This document shows, piece after piece, positions 56,045 to 63,223 of a stretch of 64,000 nucleotides of DNA. The DNA is from Aquabacterium sp. (GTDB lineage: Bacteria > Pseudomonadota > Gammaproteobacteria > Burkholderiales > Burkholderiaceae_C). Numbering within the stretch: the first letter of the stretch is position 1; each line of letters begins with the position of its first letter. Both the position numbers and the translations under genes were made by a program. Location: positions 124,001 through 188,000 of the forward strand of contig JAHFQM010000001.1 in assembly GCA_023266355.1 (NCBI GenBank). Reading direction: 5' to 3'. Under the pieces are notes generated by a model. It searched no databases, was not told where the DNA came from, and was given only the letters and a program-made list of their open reading frames with translations.

Positions 56045-56677
56045 TCAGCCCATGGCCGCGTTGAGGTCTTCGGCCGCCATGCCGTCGTTCCGCGCGTGGG
56101 CGCGGGCGTTCGGGGTGCCCAGCGGGCTGTGGTCCAACAACAAGGGGCGCACCCAACGCAACGACACGGCGATGGCTGCCAGCACCGCCAGCACGTACAG
56201 CGCCATGAAACCGTTGAAACCCAGGATGGGCGTCCAGGCCTTGGCCACGCCCAAGAACACCGCGTAGCCCCAGGAAGCGGCACTCACGGCGCCCAGGATG
56301 GCGGCCAGGCGGACGTCGGACTCGGCGGGGATTTTCGACTCGCCCAGGGCGTGCAGGGTGTAACGGTGCAGCAAGAAGCCATTGAGGCTCAGGATGGCCA
56401 CGACCGTCAGCTTGGCCTGCAGCTTGGGTGCCTTGGCCAACGAGAGTGCGATGGTGGACATGTCCAGCGCGATGACGGACAGCCCCGTCAGCCACAAAGC
56501 CAGCAAGGACCAAGCAACCGCGCGGCTGGCCTTGAGCATCAGCGCCCGGTTCACGGGCCGGTGCCTCAGGATGGCGTAGTCACCGAAGGCGATCGAGATG
56601 CCGGCGGCGATCAGGCAGGCCAGGTGCAGGAAAATCAGCACCGAGCGAACGAGCTCGTACAAATGGGGCTGGGGCAT
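56045..56677 (-). CDS. Multi-pass membrane protein
   Basis: Inner-membrane protein, 210 residues from ATG 56677 with GGAGGA 8 bp before. Five or six hydrophobic segments: VLIFLHLACLIAAGISIAF, VAWSLLALWLTGLSVIAL, a KLTVVAILSLNGFLLHRY segment, ILGAVSAASWGYAVFLGV and a last pair near 165-190. His and Arg in the first and third helices might bind heme, as in DUF2214-like or cytochrome-b-like proteins, but this is not certain. It ends close to an unrelated gene and reads towards ssrA. Confidence 0.7.
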   Translation of the reverse strand: MPQPHLYELVRSVLIFLHLACLIAAGISIAFGDYAILRHRPVNRALMLKASRAVAWSLLALWLTGLSVIALDMSTIALSLAKAPKLQAKLTVVAILSLNGFLLHRYTLHALGESKIPAESDVRLAAILGAVSAASWGYAVFLGVAKAWTPILGFNGFMALYVLAVLAAIAVSLRWVRPLLLDHSPLGTPNARAHARNDGMAAEDLNAAMG

Positions 56678-56902
56678 GTGGTTTCCTCCGGGGTGTGGCC
56701 GTCGATGTCGCAGCCTTTGAGAGACTTTGTACCGAGTTGTTTTGCCATGCACGCGGAACAGGGGCGCCCGAAGGTGTGGATTTGGAAACTGCGTGTTTCA
56801 GATCGGTAAGCAAGCTGCGTGAGGTGTTTCTTCGTGAAACGCACGTAATGCGAAGCGTTATTTGCGCACGATGTGAAATTTACGCAGCATCGCCGCCACA
56901 AG
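56678..56902. other. Intergenic flank of the ssrA element
   Basis: 225 bases between the membrane protein gene and the left terminator. I see no gene. A small inverted repeat GTTTC-TTCGT-GAAAC lies near 56823-56837. It would be the original region downstream of ssrA before the element came in. Confidence 0.5.
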
Positions 56903-56938
56903 AAAAAAGCCCCAAGTCGGTGAGACTCAGGGCTTTTT
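56903..56938. terminator. Native ssrA-side terminator hairpin (left of element)
   Basis: AAAAAGCCC (56904-56912) pairs with GGGCTTTTT (56930-56938), with an inner AGTC/GACT pairing, giving T-tails in both directions. It lies just outside the left attachment copy and was probably the terminator of ssrA before insertion. Confidence 0.65.
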
Positions 56939-56966
56939 GGGCCTCAAGAGGGGGGCTTGAGGCAGG

Positions 56967-56982
56967 TGTATGGTGGCCGGGG
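56967..56982. repeat. Distal attachment copy (att)
   Basis: TGTATGGTGGCCGGGG, a partial copy of the end of ssrA. Compared with the ssrA-proximal copy at 61371-61388 (TGTATGGTGGAGCCGGGG) it lacks two bases after TGTATGGTGG, so the exact crossover lies in the shared TGTATGGTGG. Confidence 0.7.
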
Positions 56983-57043
56983 TCACACGAACTGTGGCGT
57001 AAAAGCCCATGAATAATGGATGTGCGATTTTTTGCGGGGCAAG

Positions 57044-57063
57044 GTTACTGCAAAAGTTACTGC
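57044..57063 (+). repeat. Integrase arm-type repeats (left pair)
   Basis: Two copies of GTTACTGC (57044-57051 and 57056-57063) 12 bp apart. The same pair with the same spacing is near the integrase start (61241-61248 and 61253-61260), plus an inverted copy at 61204-61211. Their place near both ends of the element and next to the integrase gene fits arm-type binding sites. Confidence 0.65.
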
Positions 57064-57507
57064 ATTCCGATGTGGCTACCAGGTAGCAGAGGCGGTTCTA
57101 CCCCCCACCCCCGAAACTCGCGCACACATGAAAAGCACTTACCGAACGGTCCGCTGCGAGAGCTTGCCGGACTTTTGACCCGCCCTCCCGGGGGTACCCC
57201 CATCGCATTTCGCGGCTCTGCACGAAGCGGGAACCGTCCGGTCAACGCGGTTGACAAGCCAGAGATTCACACCCCCACCCGGTGCGTCACCATCACCCCC
57301 TTGGGGCTCGCTGCAACTGGCGAACGGGCACGGTCCGAACAACCCTTGACCTTCCCCCGCCAGGAGGACCCGCACGCACGATTACAACCCCCTAGGGTTG
57401 CCCGTAACTGTGCGGATTCTGCGGTCTTGGTGCCCGCTGTTGCATCACACCAGGAGGGACCCGCCGCTTTTGGCTGTCGCTTGCCCGTTGGCTCAGCTTC
57501 AATACAG
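57064..57507. other. Element interior without a supported gene
   Basis: About 440 bases. Several open frames exist on both strands, but none has the composition or motifs of a real protein, and none has a good ribosome binding site. I see no gene. It is followed by the iterons. Confidence 0.5.
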
Positions 57508-57604
57508 GTTCGGAAAGTGCGGAAATGCGGAAAGCCAGGTAACCCGTTGTCAGGCTTGGGTTTTCTTTCCGCACTTTCTTTCCGCAGCGCTTGATTTTCC
57601 GCAC
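57508..57604. repeat. Iteron cluster A: three plus three 9-mers, inverted
   Basis: GTGCGGAAA-type 9-mers occur three times on the plus strand (57508-57516 as GTTCGGAAA, 57517-57525, 57525-57533 as ATGCGGAAA) and three times inverted (57566-57574, 57579-57587 as TTTCCGCAG, 57596-57604), facing each other across about 30 bp. This could be a replication origin or regulator site for the element. Confidence 0.65.
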
Positions 57605-57745
57605 TTGCCGGGGCTCGCGTCATTCGCCAAGGTTCGCCGCGCATGAATGCCGGTGCCCTGTTCTCTTGTCTGGCGTGCGCTCGGTCGGCAATTTGCCGCG
57701 CGAATGGTTGCCCGCCACAGCCCCTACCGGGCGGGGCGGACGTGA
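57605..57745. other. Element interior between iterons and DUF927 gene
   Basis: 140 bases with no supported gene or clear site. Confidence 0.5.
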
Positions 57746-59026
57746 TCAGTCCCCACCATCCAACAGGGAAGACTTGACCCGGTAGACCGTGGCCCCATCC
57801 TTCGATTGCCCGGGTGGTCGCGCTCGGTGTGTTCTCACCGTCTTGCGTGCTTCGTCGCCAGGCTCAAGCATCAGGTGGCCGCCGGTTCGCAACACGTCAA
57901 GGCAGCGCTTGTAGTCGAAACCCTTGCACACCACAGTGCGGAACTGTTCGGCCAGCACATACCAAACCGTCCCGACTTGCACATTCACCAAGTCGCCCAC
58001 GCTGTTGCGCTCGTCCCCCATCACTGGCTTGCGCCATCCGCACATCAATGGGGTGTTTGGGGCGTGGCTGTCGTCGGTCACACCCCACCGCTTGAAGTTC
58101 ATTTCGTACATGCCGAACCACTGGCGCAAGTGCGCCAACATGGCCGCGTCTTCAGATGCGCCAATGCCTCCGGCTCGCTGCTCGATCCACGCATCAAAGC
58201 ATGTGCGTGCGGCTCGGCTGGCCTCGCCATCCGGCCAGCCAGTCAGACCCGCCGCCGTGGCCATGTCGCCAGCCGCAGCAACCAAGGCGAAGCGCTTGCC
58301 CGCTCGCTTCACTTGCCCCGATGCGGCTTCGGGCACGGCTTGCGCCTCGAATGCTTCCATGCGTTCGCGCAGTTCTCGGGTCAGTGTGTCCGTGTGCTTC
58401 GTCAGCCATTCCAGCCAGGCGCGGCCCGCCGTGCCGTAATGCTTGGCCCCGTGTTGCATGACATGGCCGGACAGCTCGTGCCCGGTGGCGAAGTCATGCA
58501 GGGTTTCAAGCGAAGTGCCGCGCGTGATTTCGGCAGGGATCGTGATCATGCGAACCTCTTGCCCGGCCTTGATCTTCTTACCAATGGATTCGACATGCTG
58601 CGCTAGGGTCAGCTCGCCAGTGGACAGAAACAACAAGCGCCAGGTGGGCGTTTGTCGAAGCCCGCCCGCAGCCTTGCCGCGCAGTTTGCCCCGCCCATCG
58701 CTCAGCATGTAGGCGGACTGCGCGGCCTCGGCTGGTTCCATTTGCCCCAGCTCGTCCAGGATCAGCGTGCAGTCGTTGTGCTGTTCGCCTTGGAACTCCA
58801 GCCCATTCGACGTAGCCCGCCATTTCTGCATGTATGAGTCGGGGTCCTTCTCGGTGCCCTTGCCCCACACGCTTGCAGCAATCAGCAGGCCAGTGGTCTT
58901 GCCGATGGATGAATCCCCCACGTAGTGGAAGCCACCCCCCGTGGTGCCGGGTGCCCAAGCCAGCAACGGCCCGGCAAACGCGCAGGCCAACCTACCAGGG
59001 CCACAACCCGGTTCGTTTCTCTTTCG
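57746..59026 (-). pseudogene. Truncated DUF927 (P-loop) protein gene
   Basis: The frame is open from a TGA at 59027-59029 down to 57746. 414 codons would be read from TTG 58990. It starts in the middle of a DUF927 domain: CAFAGPLLAWAPGTTGGGFHYVGDSSIGKTTG with Walker A GDSSIGKT and Walker B CTLILDELGQ. The N-terminal half expected in DUF927 proteins (often 500-800 residues) is gone, and no good start or site is seen. The ATPase core is otherwise intact, so a shorter product cannot be excluded. The remaining 120 bases to the RadC-like stop are degenerate. Confidence 0.7.
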
Positions 59027-59146
59027 TCAAAATCCACACGCACCCCTTCGATGCGCCCTTCCAGATGGATCGCCACGCCAGCCGGGGAAGGGTGCCCGGT
59101 CTTCGCCCTTGGGGATCAGCCGCAGGCTAGGCGCAGCGAACTCAGT

Positions 59147-59899
59147 TCACATCAAGCCACGCTCGGCAAAGCTCACTGCGCCCGCGTGCCCGACGACAAA
59201 GTGATCCAGCACGCGCACGTCCAACAGTTGCAATGAACTGCGCATGACTGCGGTCAGGTCTTTGTCGGCCTGCGATGGCTCGCAAGAGCCGGAAGGGTGG
59301 TTGTGCATCAAGATCACAGCTCCCGCGTTGTGACGCAGCGCTGCCCGCGCAACTTCGCGGGGGTAGACGCTGGTTTGAGTCAGCGTGCCGTCGAACAGGT
59401 CTTCAATGGCCAATAGCTGGTTTTGGGCGTTCAAGAACATGACGCTGAAGCGCTCACGGTCCAGACCGGCCATATGCAGCACGGCCAGTTCTCGCGCAGC
59501 ATCAACGCCGGTCAAACCTTCGCCGCCCATGCGCATGCGTGCCCGCACGATGGCCAATGCTGCTTCGATCACGGCCAATTCGTGCTCAGGCCAGGTGCTT
59601 CGGTCGTTCGTGGTGAGAACGTCTCCGCCGGGCCGGTGGGCTGGGTGCGGTGAAACATTCGCGCGGCTTTTTGGCTTCGTGGATGCCAGGGAAGGGGCAC
59701 GCCGTGGCCTTGCAGGGTTGGTAGGCAAGGCAGAAAGGGTAGAACAAGAGAGATTCCGTATTTCTTCCGCACTCTTTCCGCACTTCTCTGCCATGCCGGC
59801 AATGCCAGCAACCCCGCGCCGTTGCTGGCTTTTCGGCCCGGTGCTGCTGGCTTTCCGCACTTCCGAACCTTCCGCACTGTTTTTTGCGCCGGGCTTCAT
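59147..59899 (-). CDS. RadC/JAB-domain protein
   Basis: 250 residues from ATG 59899, which overlaps the integrase stop as ATGA and so is probably coupled. The JAB (DUF2466) domain is in the C-terminal 150 residues, with the metal motif MHNHPSGSCEPSQADKDLT and the GDLFDGTLTQTSVYPREVARAALRHNAGAVIL-like region before it. The first 90 residues are low complexity and encode iteron cluster B, so the real start could lie further in. Such genes are frequent in P4-like and ICE elements. The biochemical role is unsettled. Confidence 0.75.
   Translation of the reverse strand: MKPGAKNSAEGSEVRKASSTGPKSQQRRGVAGIAGMAEKCGKSAEEIRNLSCSTLSALPTNPARPRRAPSLASTKPKSRANVSPHPAHRPGGDVLTTNDRSTWPEHELAVIEAALAIVRARMRMGGEGLTGVDAARELAVLHMAGLDRERFSVMFLNAQNQLLAIEDLFDGTLTQTSVYPREVARAALRHNAGAVILMHNHPSGSCEPSQADKDLTAVMRSSLQLLDVRVLDHFVVGHAGAVSFAERGLM
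59764..59877. repeat. Iteron cluster B: four direct 9-mers
   Basis: The same 9-mer in the form TTTCCGCAC or CTTCCGCAC at 59764-59772, 59775-59783, 59852-59860 and 59869-59877, all in one direction, plus a degenerate TTCCGAAC between the last two. They lie in the first codons of the RadC-like gene. Confidence 0.6.
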
Positions 59900-61203
59900 G
59901 CTTTGGCTGCCTTCTTCTTGCTCGGCTCCAGGGTGATGACCTCACCGCCCTTGCGCAGCTTGTCCAAGTAGTCAGCCCATGTTTGCATCATGTCCCGCCG
60001 TTGCGCCATGAACTCGGTGCGGTTGTAGGCGCGGCCTAGGCTGTCTTTCACGGCATGTGCCAACTGTGCTTCCACCACCGATTCAGGCACGCCCAGGCGT
60101 TCGGCCATGAGGGTGCGAGCCATGGCGCGGAAGCCGTGGCCGGTCATTTCGTCTTTGGTGAACCCCATTCGACGCAGCGCGGACAACACGCCGTTTTCGC
60201 TCATGGGCCGATTGCCGCCCCGTGGGCTGGGGAACACGAAGCGGCCATGGCCGGTGAGGGGTTCCAGCTCACGCAGCACGGCCACGGCTTGCCGTGAAAG
60301 TGGCACCACATGAGGGGTGCCGCTGAGCTTTTCTTGCTTGGTGCGTTTCATCCTCGCTGCCGGTATCGTCCACAAGGCGGCATCAAGGTCGAACTCTGCC
60401 CATTCGGCTTGGCGCAGCTCCCCGGGGCGCAAGAACACCAGCGGTGCCAGCTTGAGTGCTGCCCGCGTGGTGGGCATGCCTTGGTAATCATCGAAGGCAC
60501 GCAGCAAGCCGCCCACCTTCAAGGGGTCTGTGATGGCCGCGTGGTGCTTCACGATCACGGGTCGCAGTGCTTCGCGCAGGTCTGCCGATGGGTCGCGTTC
60601 GCATCGCCCGGTTTGGATGCCGTAGCGGAACACCTGCCCACATGCGAATTTGACGCGGTGTGCCGTCTCGATTGCGCCTCGTGCTTCAACCTTTCGCAGC
60701 GCCTCCAGCAGCTTCGGCGCGGTCACATCAGCGATTGGCATGGCACCAATCCAGGGGAATGCGTCTTGCTCCAGGCGCAGCAGAGTGCGTGCCGCGTGCC
60801 CTTCGCTCACTTTTGGGACGTGCACGGTCTGGTGCCACTCTCGCGCCACGGCTTCAAAGGAGCCTTCCACCGCTTCGCCCAGCTCAATGCGTCTGGCAGT
60901 CTCTGCGGCTTCTACGGCCTCAACCTTGGCCTGTTTGCGCTTGCCGCTGGGGTCGGTGCCCTCTGCCACCAGCTTGCGGAAGTCGTCGGCCTTGGCCCTC
61001 GCCAGTGACAACCCCGTGTCGGGGTAGGTGCCAAGGCTCAAGGTCTTGCGTGCGCCCTGAAACGTGTAGTCGAAGCGCCAGGCGTGCGATGCGCCCTTGA
61101 CGCTGAACAGCAAGTACAAGCCGTCACCGTCAGAAAGCCGTCGCTCGCCTTCTTTGGCGGCTTTCTGGATGGTCTTGTCTGAGGCGATGAGGTGGCGTGG
61201 CAT
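59896..61203 (-). CDS. int: Tyrosine-type site-specific integrase
   Basis: P4-type integrase, 435 residues from ATG 61203, the likely start because upstream codons in this frame encode the arm repeats. The N-terminal DUF4102-like part (LSDGDGLYLLFSVKGASHAWRFDY, LGTYPDTGLSLARAKADD) is followed by the core-binding domain and the catalytic domain with FLRPGELRQAEW (Arg), GHGFRAMART (His-x-x-Arg) and RAYNRTEF (Tyr). All catalytic residues are present. It sits next to ssrA, its target, as usual in such elements. It overlaps the RadC gene by 4 bp. Confidence 0.93.
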   Translation of the reverse strand: MPRHLIASDKTIQKAAKEGERRLSDGDGLYLLFSVKGASHAWRFDYTFQGARKTLSLGTYPDTGLSLARAKADDFRKLVAEGTDPSGKRKQAKVEAVEAAETARRIELGEAVEGSFEAVAREWHQTVHVPKVSEGHAARTLLRLEQDAFPWIGAMPIADVTAPKLLEALRKVEARGAIETAHRVKFACGQVFRYGIQTGRCERDPSADLREALRPVIVKHHAAITDPLKVGGLLRAFDDYQGMPTTRAALKLAPLVFLRPGELRQAEWAEFDLDAALWTIPAARMKRTKQEKLSGTPHVVPLSRQAVAVLRELEPLTGHGRFVFPSPRGGNRPMSENGVLSALRRMGFTKDEMTGHGFRAMARTLMAERLGVPESVVEAQLAHAVKDSLGRAYNRTEFMAQRRDMMQTWADYLDKLRKGGEVITLEPSKKKAAKA

Positions 61204-61260
61204 GCAGTAACTTTCGGTCTTGCAATGACCAATTATGGCGGTTACTGCGAAAGTTACTGC
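61204..61260. repeat. Integrase arm-type repeats (right group)
   Basis: An inverted GTTACTGC (61204-61211, next to the integrase start codon) and a direct pair at 61241-61248 and 61253-61260, spaced as in the left copy. They lie in the integrase promoter region, so integrase may repress its own gene. Confidence 0.6.
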
Positions 61261-61307
61261 AATCAAAGCCGGAAGTGGGCGGACTTCGGCGGAGTGTTGC
61301 GGACGAA

Positions 61308-61343
61308 AAAAAGCCCTAAGTGGTTGATTACTTAGGGCTTTTT
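61308..61343. terminator. Terminator carried at the ssrA end of the element
   Basis: AAAAAGCCCTAAGT (61308-61321) pairs perfectly over 14 bp with ACTTAGGGCTTTTT (61330-61343) and gives T-tails both ways. It is inside the element, just after the ssrA 3' end, and so replaces the native terminator now moved to 56903-56938. Confidence 0.8.
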
Positions 61344-61370
61344 GGTGTTCGGCGGGGGCTGCCGAACAAT

Positions 61371-61388
61371 TGTATGGTGGAGCCGGGG
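61371..61388. repeat. ssrA-proximal attachment copy (att)
   Basis: TGTATGGTGGAGCCGGGG. On the minus strand this is the ssrA 3' end (CCCCGGCTCCACCA) plus four further bases. It matches the distal copy in 16 of 18 positions, the difference being a two-base indel. Confidence 0.75.
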
Positions 61389-61746
61389 GGAATTGAACCC
61401 CCGTCCGTCAGCCATCAACGAGCAGATCTACATGTTTAGCTGTCTGATTTGATTCTCACCGTCCTGATCGCGCAGCAGCACGCTACCAGTCCAGCCAGTC
61501 ACTGAATCTCGACCTGTACCGAGTGACCCGGTGCAGACCCAGCCCATGAAAGTGACCTCGCAGTCTTTGTCTTGCGACTCAGACCCAGCCCATGGGCCGA
61601 CTGTTGCGAGGCTCACCGGTATTAAGCGGCGAGTGCGAACGATTGATCGTTGGCGTTTGGTTTTTTTCCAGATGGATTTACGAGCTGACTGGTGCTCGAC
61701 ATGCCCTGTCCCGAATCCGCACCAACGTCGAAACCAGGTCGGCCCC
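61375..61746 (-). ncRNA. ssrA: Transfer-messenger RNA (one-piece)
   Basis: 372 nt. The 5' end GGGGCCGACC...TTTCGACG (61746 downwards) pairs with CGGCTCC before the terminal ACCA (61381-61375), giving the tRNA-like acceptor. The T-arm part GGGTTCAATTCCCCC is present. The tag frame, minus strand 61654-61622, reads GCC AAC GAT CAA TCG TTC GCA CTC GCC GCT TAA, giving ANDQSFALAA. A 15-bp sequence CAGACCCAGCCCATG is repeated (61534-61548 and 61580-61594) in the pseudoknot region. The 3' end is the insertion site of the element. Confidence 0.95.
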
Positions 61747-61832
61747 AGGGAGAGAATGCCATTGTAGGCGGTATGACCCGCCGCCGCTGACATATCTGTC
61801 ATCTGGGGTGGCGCAGGCGCTTTTCAAGGGGG

Positions 61833-63122
61833 TCAGTCCACATGGGCCGTCACATCGGCGGTCAGGCTGCGGCACAACTGGTCGAGCACGTCCTCGTCGT
61901 CGGCAGACAGTTCGCCGGCGCTCAGGCGGGCCATGCGCTCGATGGTGTGCAGGCGGGCGCGCAAGGCGTCTTGCACGGCCTCGGCTTCGGCGATCTGGTC
62001 CACGCCGATGGCACCGGGGCTCCACAGCCCGCTCTCGTTCCACCCTTGGCGCAGCTTGTGCAGCAGGTGTCGGCTGAGGTCGGCAGCGCGTTGCAGCCCT
62101 GCGCTGGGCTCTGGCGGCAGCATGGTGTCCAGTCGGTTGAGGGCGCCTTGCAGGGCCAGGTCGAGCTGGGCCAGGCTGTGCAGCAGGTCTTCGGTCGATT
62201 GGCGCGGTACCAGGGGTGTGACCACGCGCGCAGCGGCGGCCAGGGGGCCGGCGAGGTGGTCGTCGAACTCGCCGGGCACGACGCGCAGGGCCACGCTGGC
62301 ATGGTGCAGGTTGGCGCCAGGCTGGCGCAAGGCCGCCAAGGCCATCTCGGTGGCGGCCAGCAGCCGGCCCAGTGGTGAGATCTGCTCGCCGCGCAGGCAG
62401 TGCGGATAGCCGGAGCCGTCGAGGTGCTCGTGGTGCTCGCCCACGGCGCGGGCGATGTCTTTCGGGTAGTCGGTCAGCTGGGCCAGCAGCAGCTGGCCGA
62501 CGTGGGGGTGGACCACCAGCTGCCGGTAGGTGTCTGCGTCGAGCGACTCTCCGGCATCGGCTTCGCCGAACTCGGGGGCGATGTACATCTCGCCGATGTC
62601 GTGCACCAGGCCGGCGGTCATGGCCACGGTGACCAGGCGGGCGTCGGCGCCACGGGTTTGCGTCTGGGCGTGCATCAGGGCGCCGGCCACGGCCATGGCC
62701 TCGACGGCGTGGGAAAACGAGGTCGGCCGGGCGCTTTGGCTGACGCTCAGCAGCAGTTGCACGACCGGGTGCAGACGCACCGCTTCGGCACCTTTTTGCA
62801 AGGCGGCGGCGTGCTGGCGCAGCAAGGGGGCCAGCGGCCCTTCTGTTTCGATGAGCTGCTGGACCGCCACGCGCAGGGTGTCGGTGGTGATGCCGTCTTC
62901 TGCGACCAGGCAGGTCTCCAGCGGTTGCTGCAGCGCGCGGTCCATCAGCTTGCGCTGCAGCTCGCGGGAGACGGGCTGGTCGCGCGCCCACAGCTTCATC
63001 CCGTTGATGTCGAAGATGTCGCGCGCGGCAATGATCGACCGGGTCTCGCTGGCCTCCAGGATGATGGCCAGGGCGTGGGGGTTGGCGGTCTGGAAACCGC
63101 CGTCGGTCAGGGCTGGGGACAT
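61833..63122 (-). CDS. HD-GYP domain protein
   Basis: Predicted cyclic-di-GMP phosphodiesterase-like protein, 429 residues. The metal site motif is GLVHDIGEMYI, and the HD-GYP signature is HHEHLDGSGYPHCLRGEQISPLGRLLA, with the extra His in VHPHVG. The N-terminal 100 residues (HALAIILEASETRSIIAARDIFDINGMKLW) are unlike known receiver domains. GYP is intact, so activity is possible. ATG 63122 has AGGAGG-like GAGGCACC upstream. It is 86 bp from ssrA. Confidence 0.85.
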   Translation of the reverse strand: MSPALTDGGFQTANPHALAIILEASETRSIIAARDIFDINGMKLWARDQPVSRELQRKLMDRALQQPLETCLVAEDGITTDTLRVAVQQLIETEGPLAPLLRQHAAALQKGAEAVRLHPVVQLLLSVSQSARPTSFSHAVEAMAVAGALMHAQTQTRGADARLVTVAMTAGLVHDIGEMYIAPEFGEADAGESLDADTYRQLVVHPHVGQLLLAQLTDYPKDIARAVGEHHEHLDGSGYPHCLRGEQISPLGRLLAATEMALAALRQPGANLHHASVALRVVPGEFDDHLAGPLAAAARVVTPLVPRQSTEDLLHSLAQLDLALQGALNRLDTMLPPEPSAGLQRAADLSRHLLHKLRQGWNESGLWSPGAIGVDQIAEAEAVQDALRARLHTIERMARLSAGELSADDEDVLDQLCRSLTADVTAHVD

Positions 63123-63223
63123 GGTGCCTCCTCGTGCGCCACATGATGGCGTTTCGAGGATATCGGCCCGCGCCGCCCAGGCTTGAGCGGCTTTACCCTG
63201 AGGACAGCGGCGTCAGCGGCCCA

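Larger units (their letters stand above)
56967..61388. mobile_element. Small integrative element in the ssrA 3' end (about 4.4 kb)
   Basis: Bounded by direct repeats of the ssrA tail (56967-56982 and 61371-61388). It contains, on the minus strand from ssrA outwards, a tyrosine integrase, a RadC/JAB-domain gene, a truncated DUF927 gene, two clusters of the 9-bp iteron GTGCGGAAA and arm-type repeats at both ends. It carries no conjugation, capsid or obvious defence genes. It resembles a reduced P4-like satellite or degenerate genomic island. Confidence 0.8.

Noticed and set aside
57267..57644. Minus-strand open frame of 126 codons in the element
   Set aside because: It runs across the iterons, has no ribosome binding site and no protein-like pattern.
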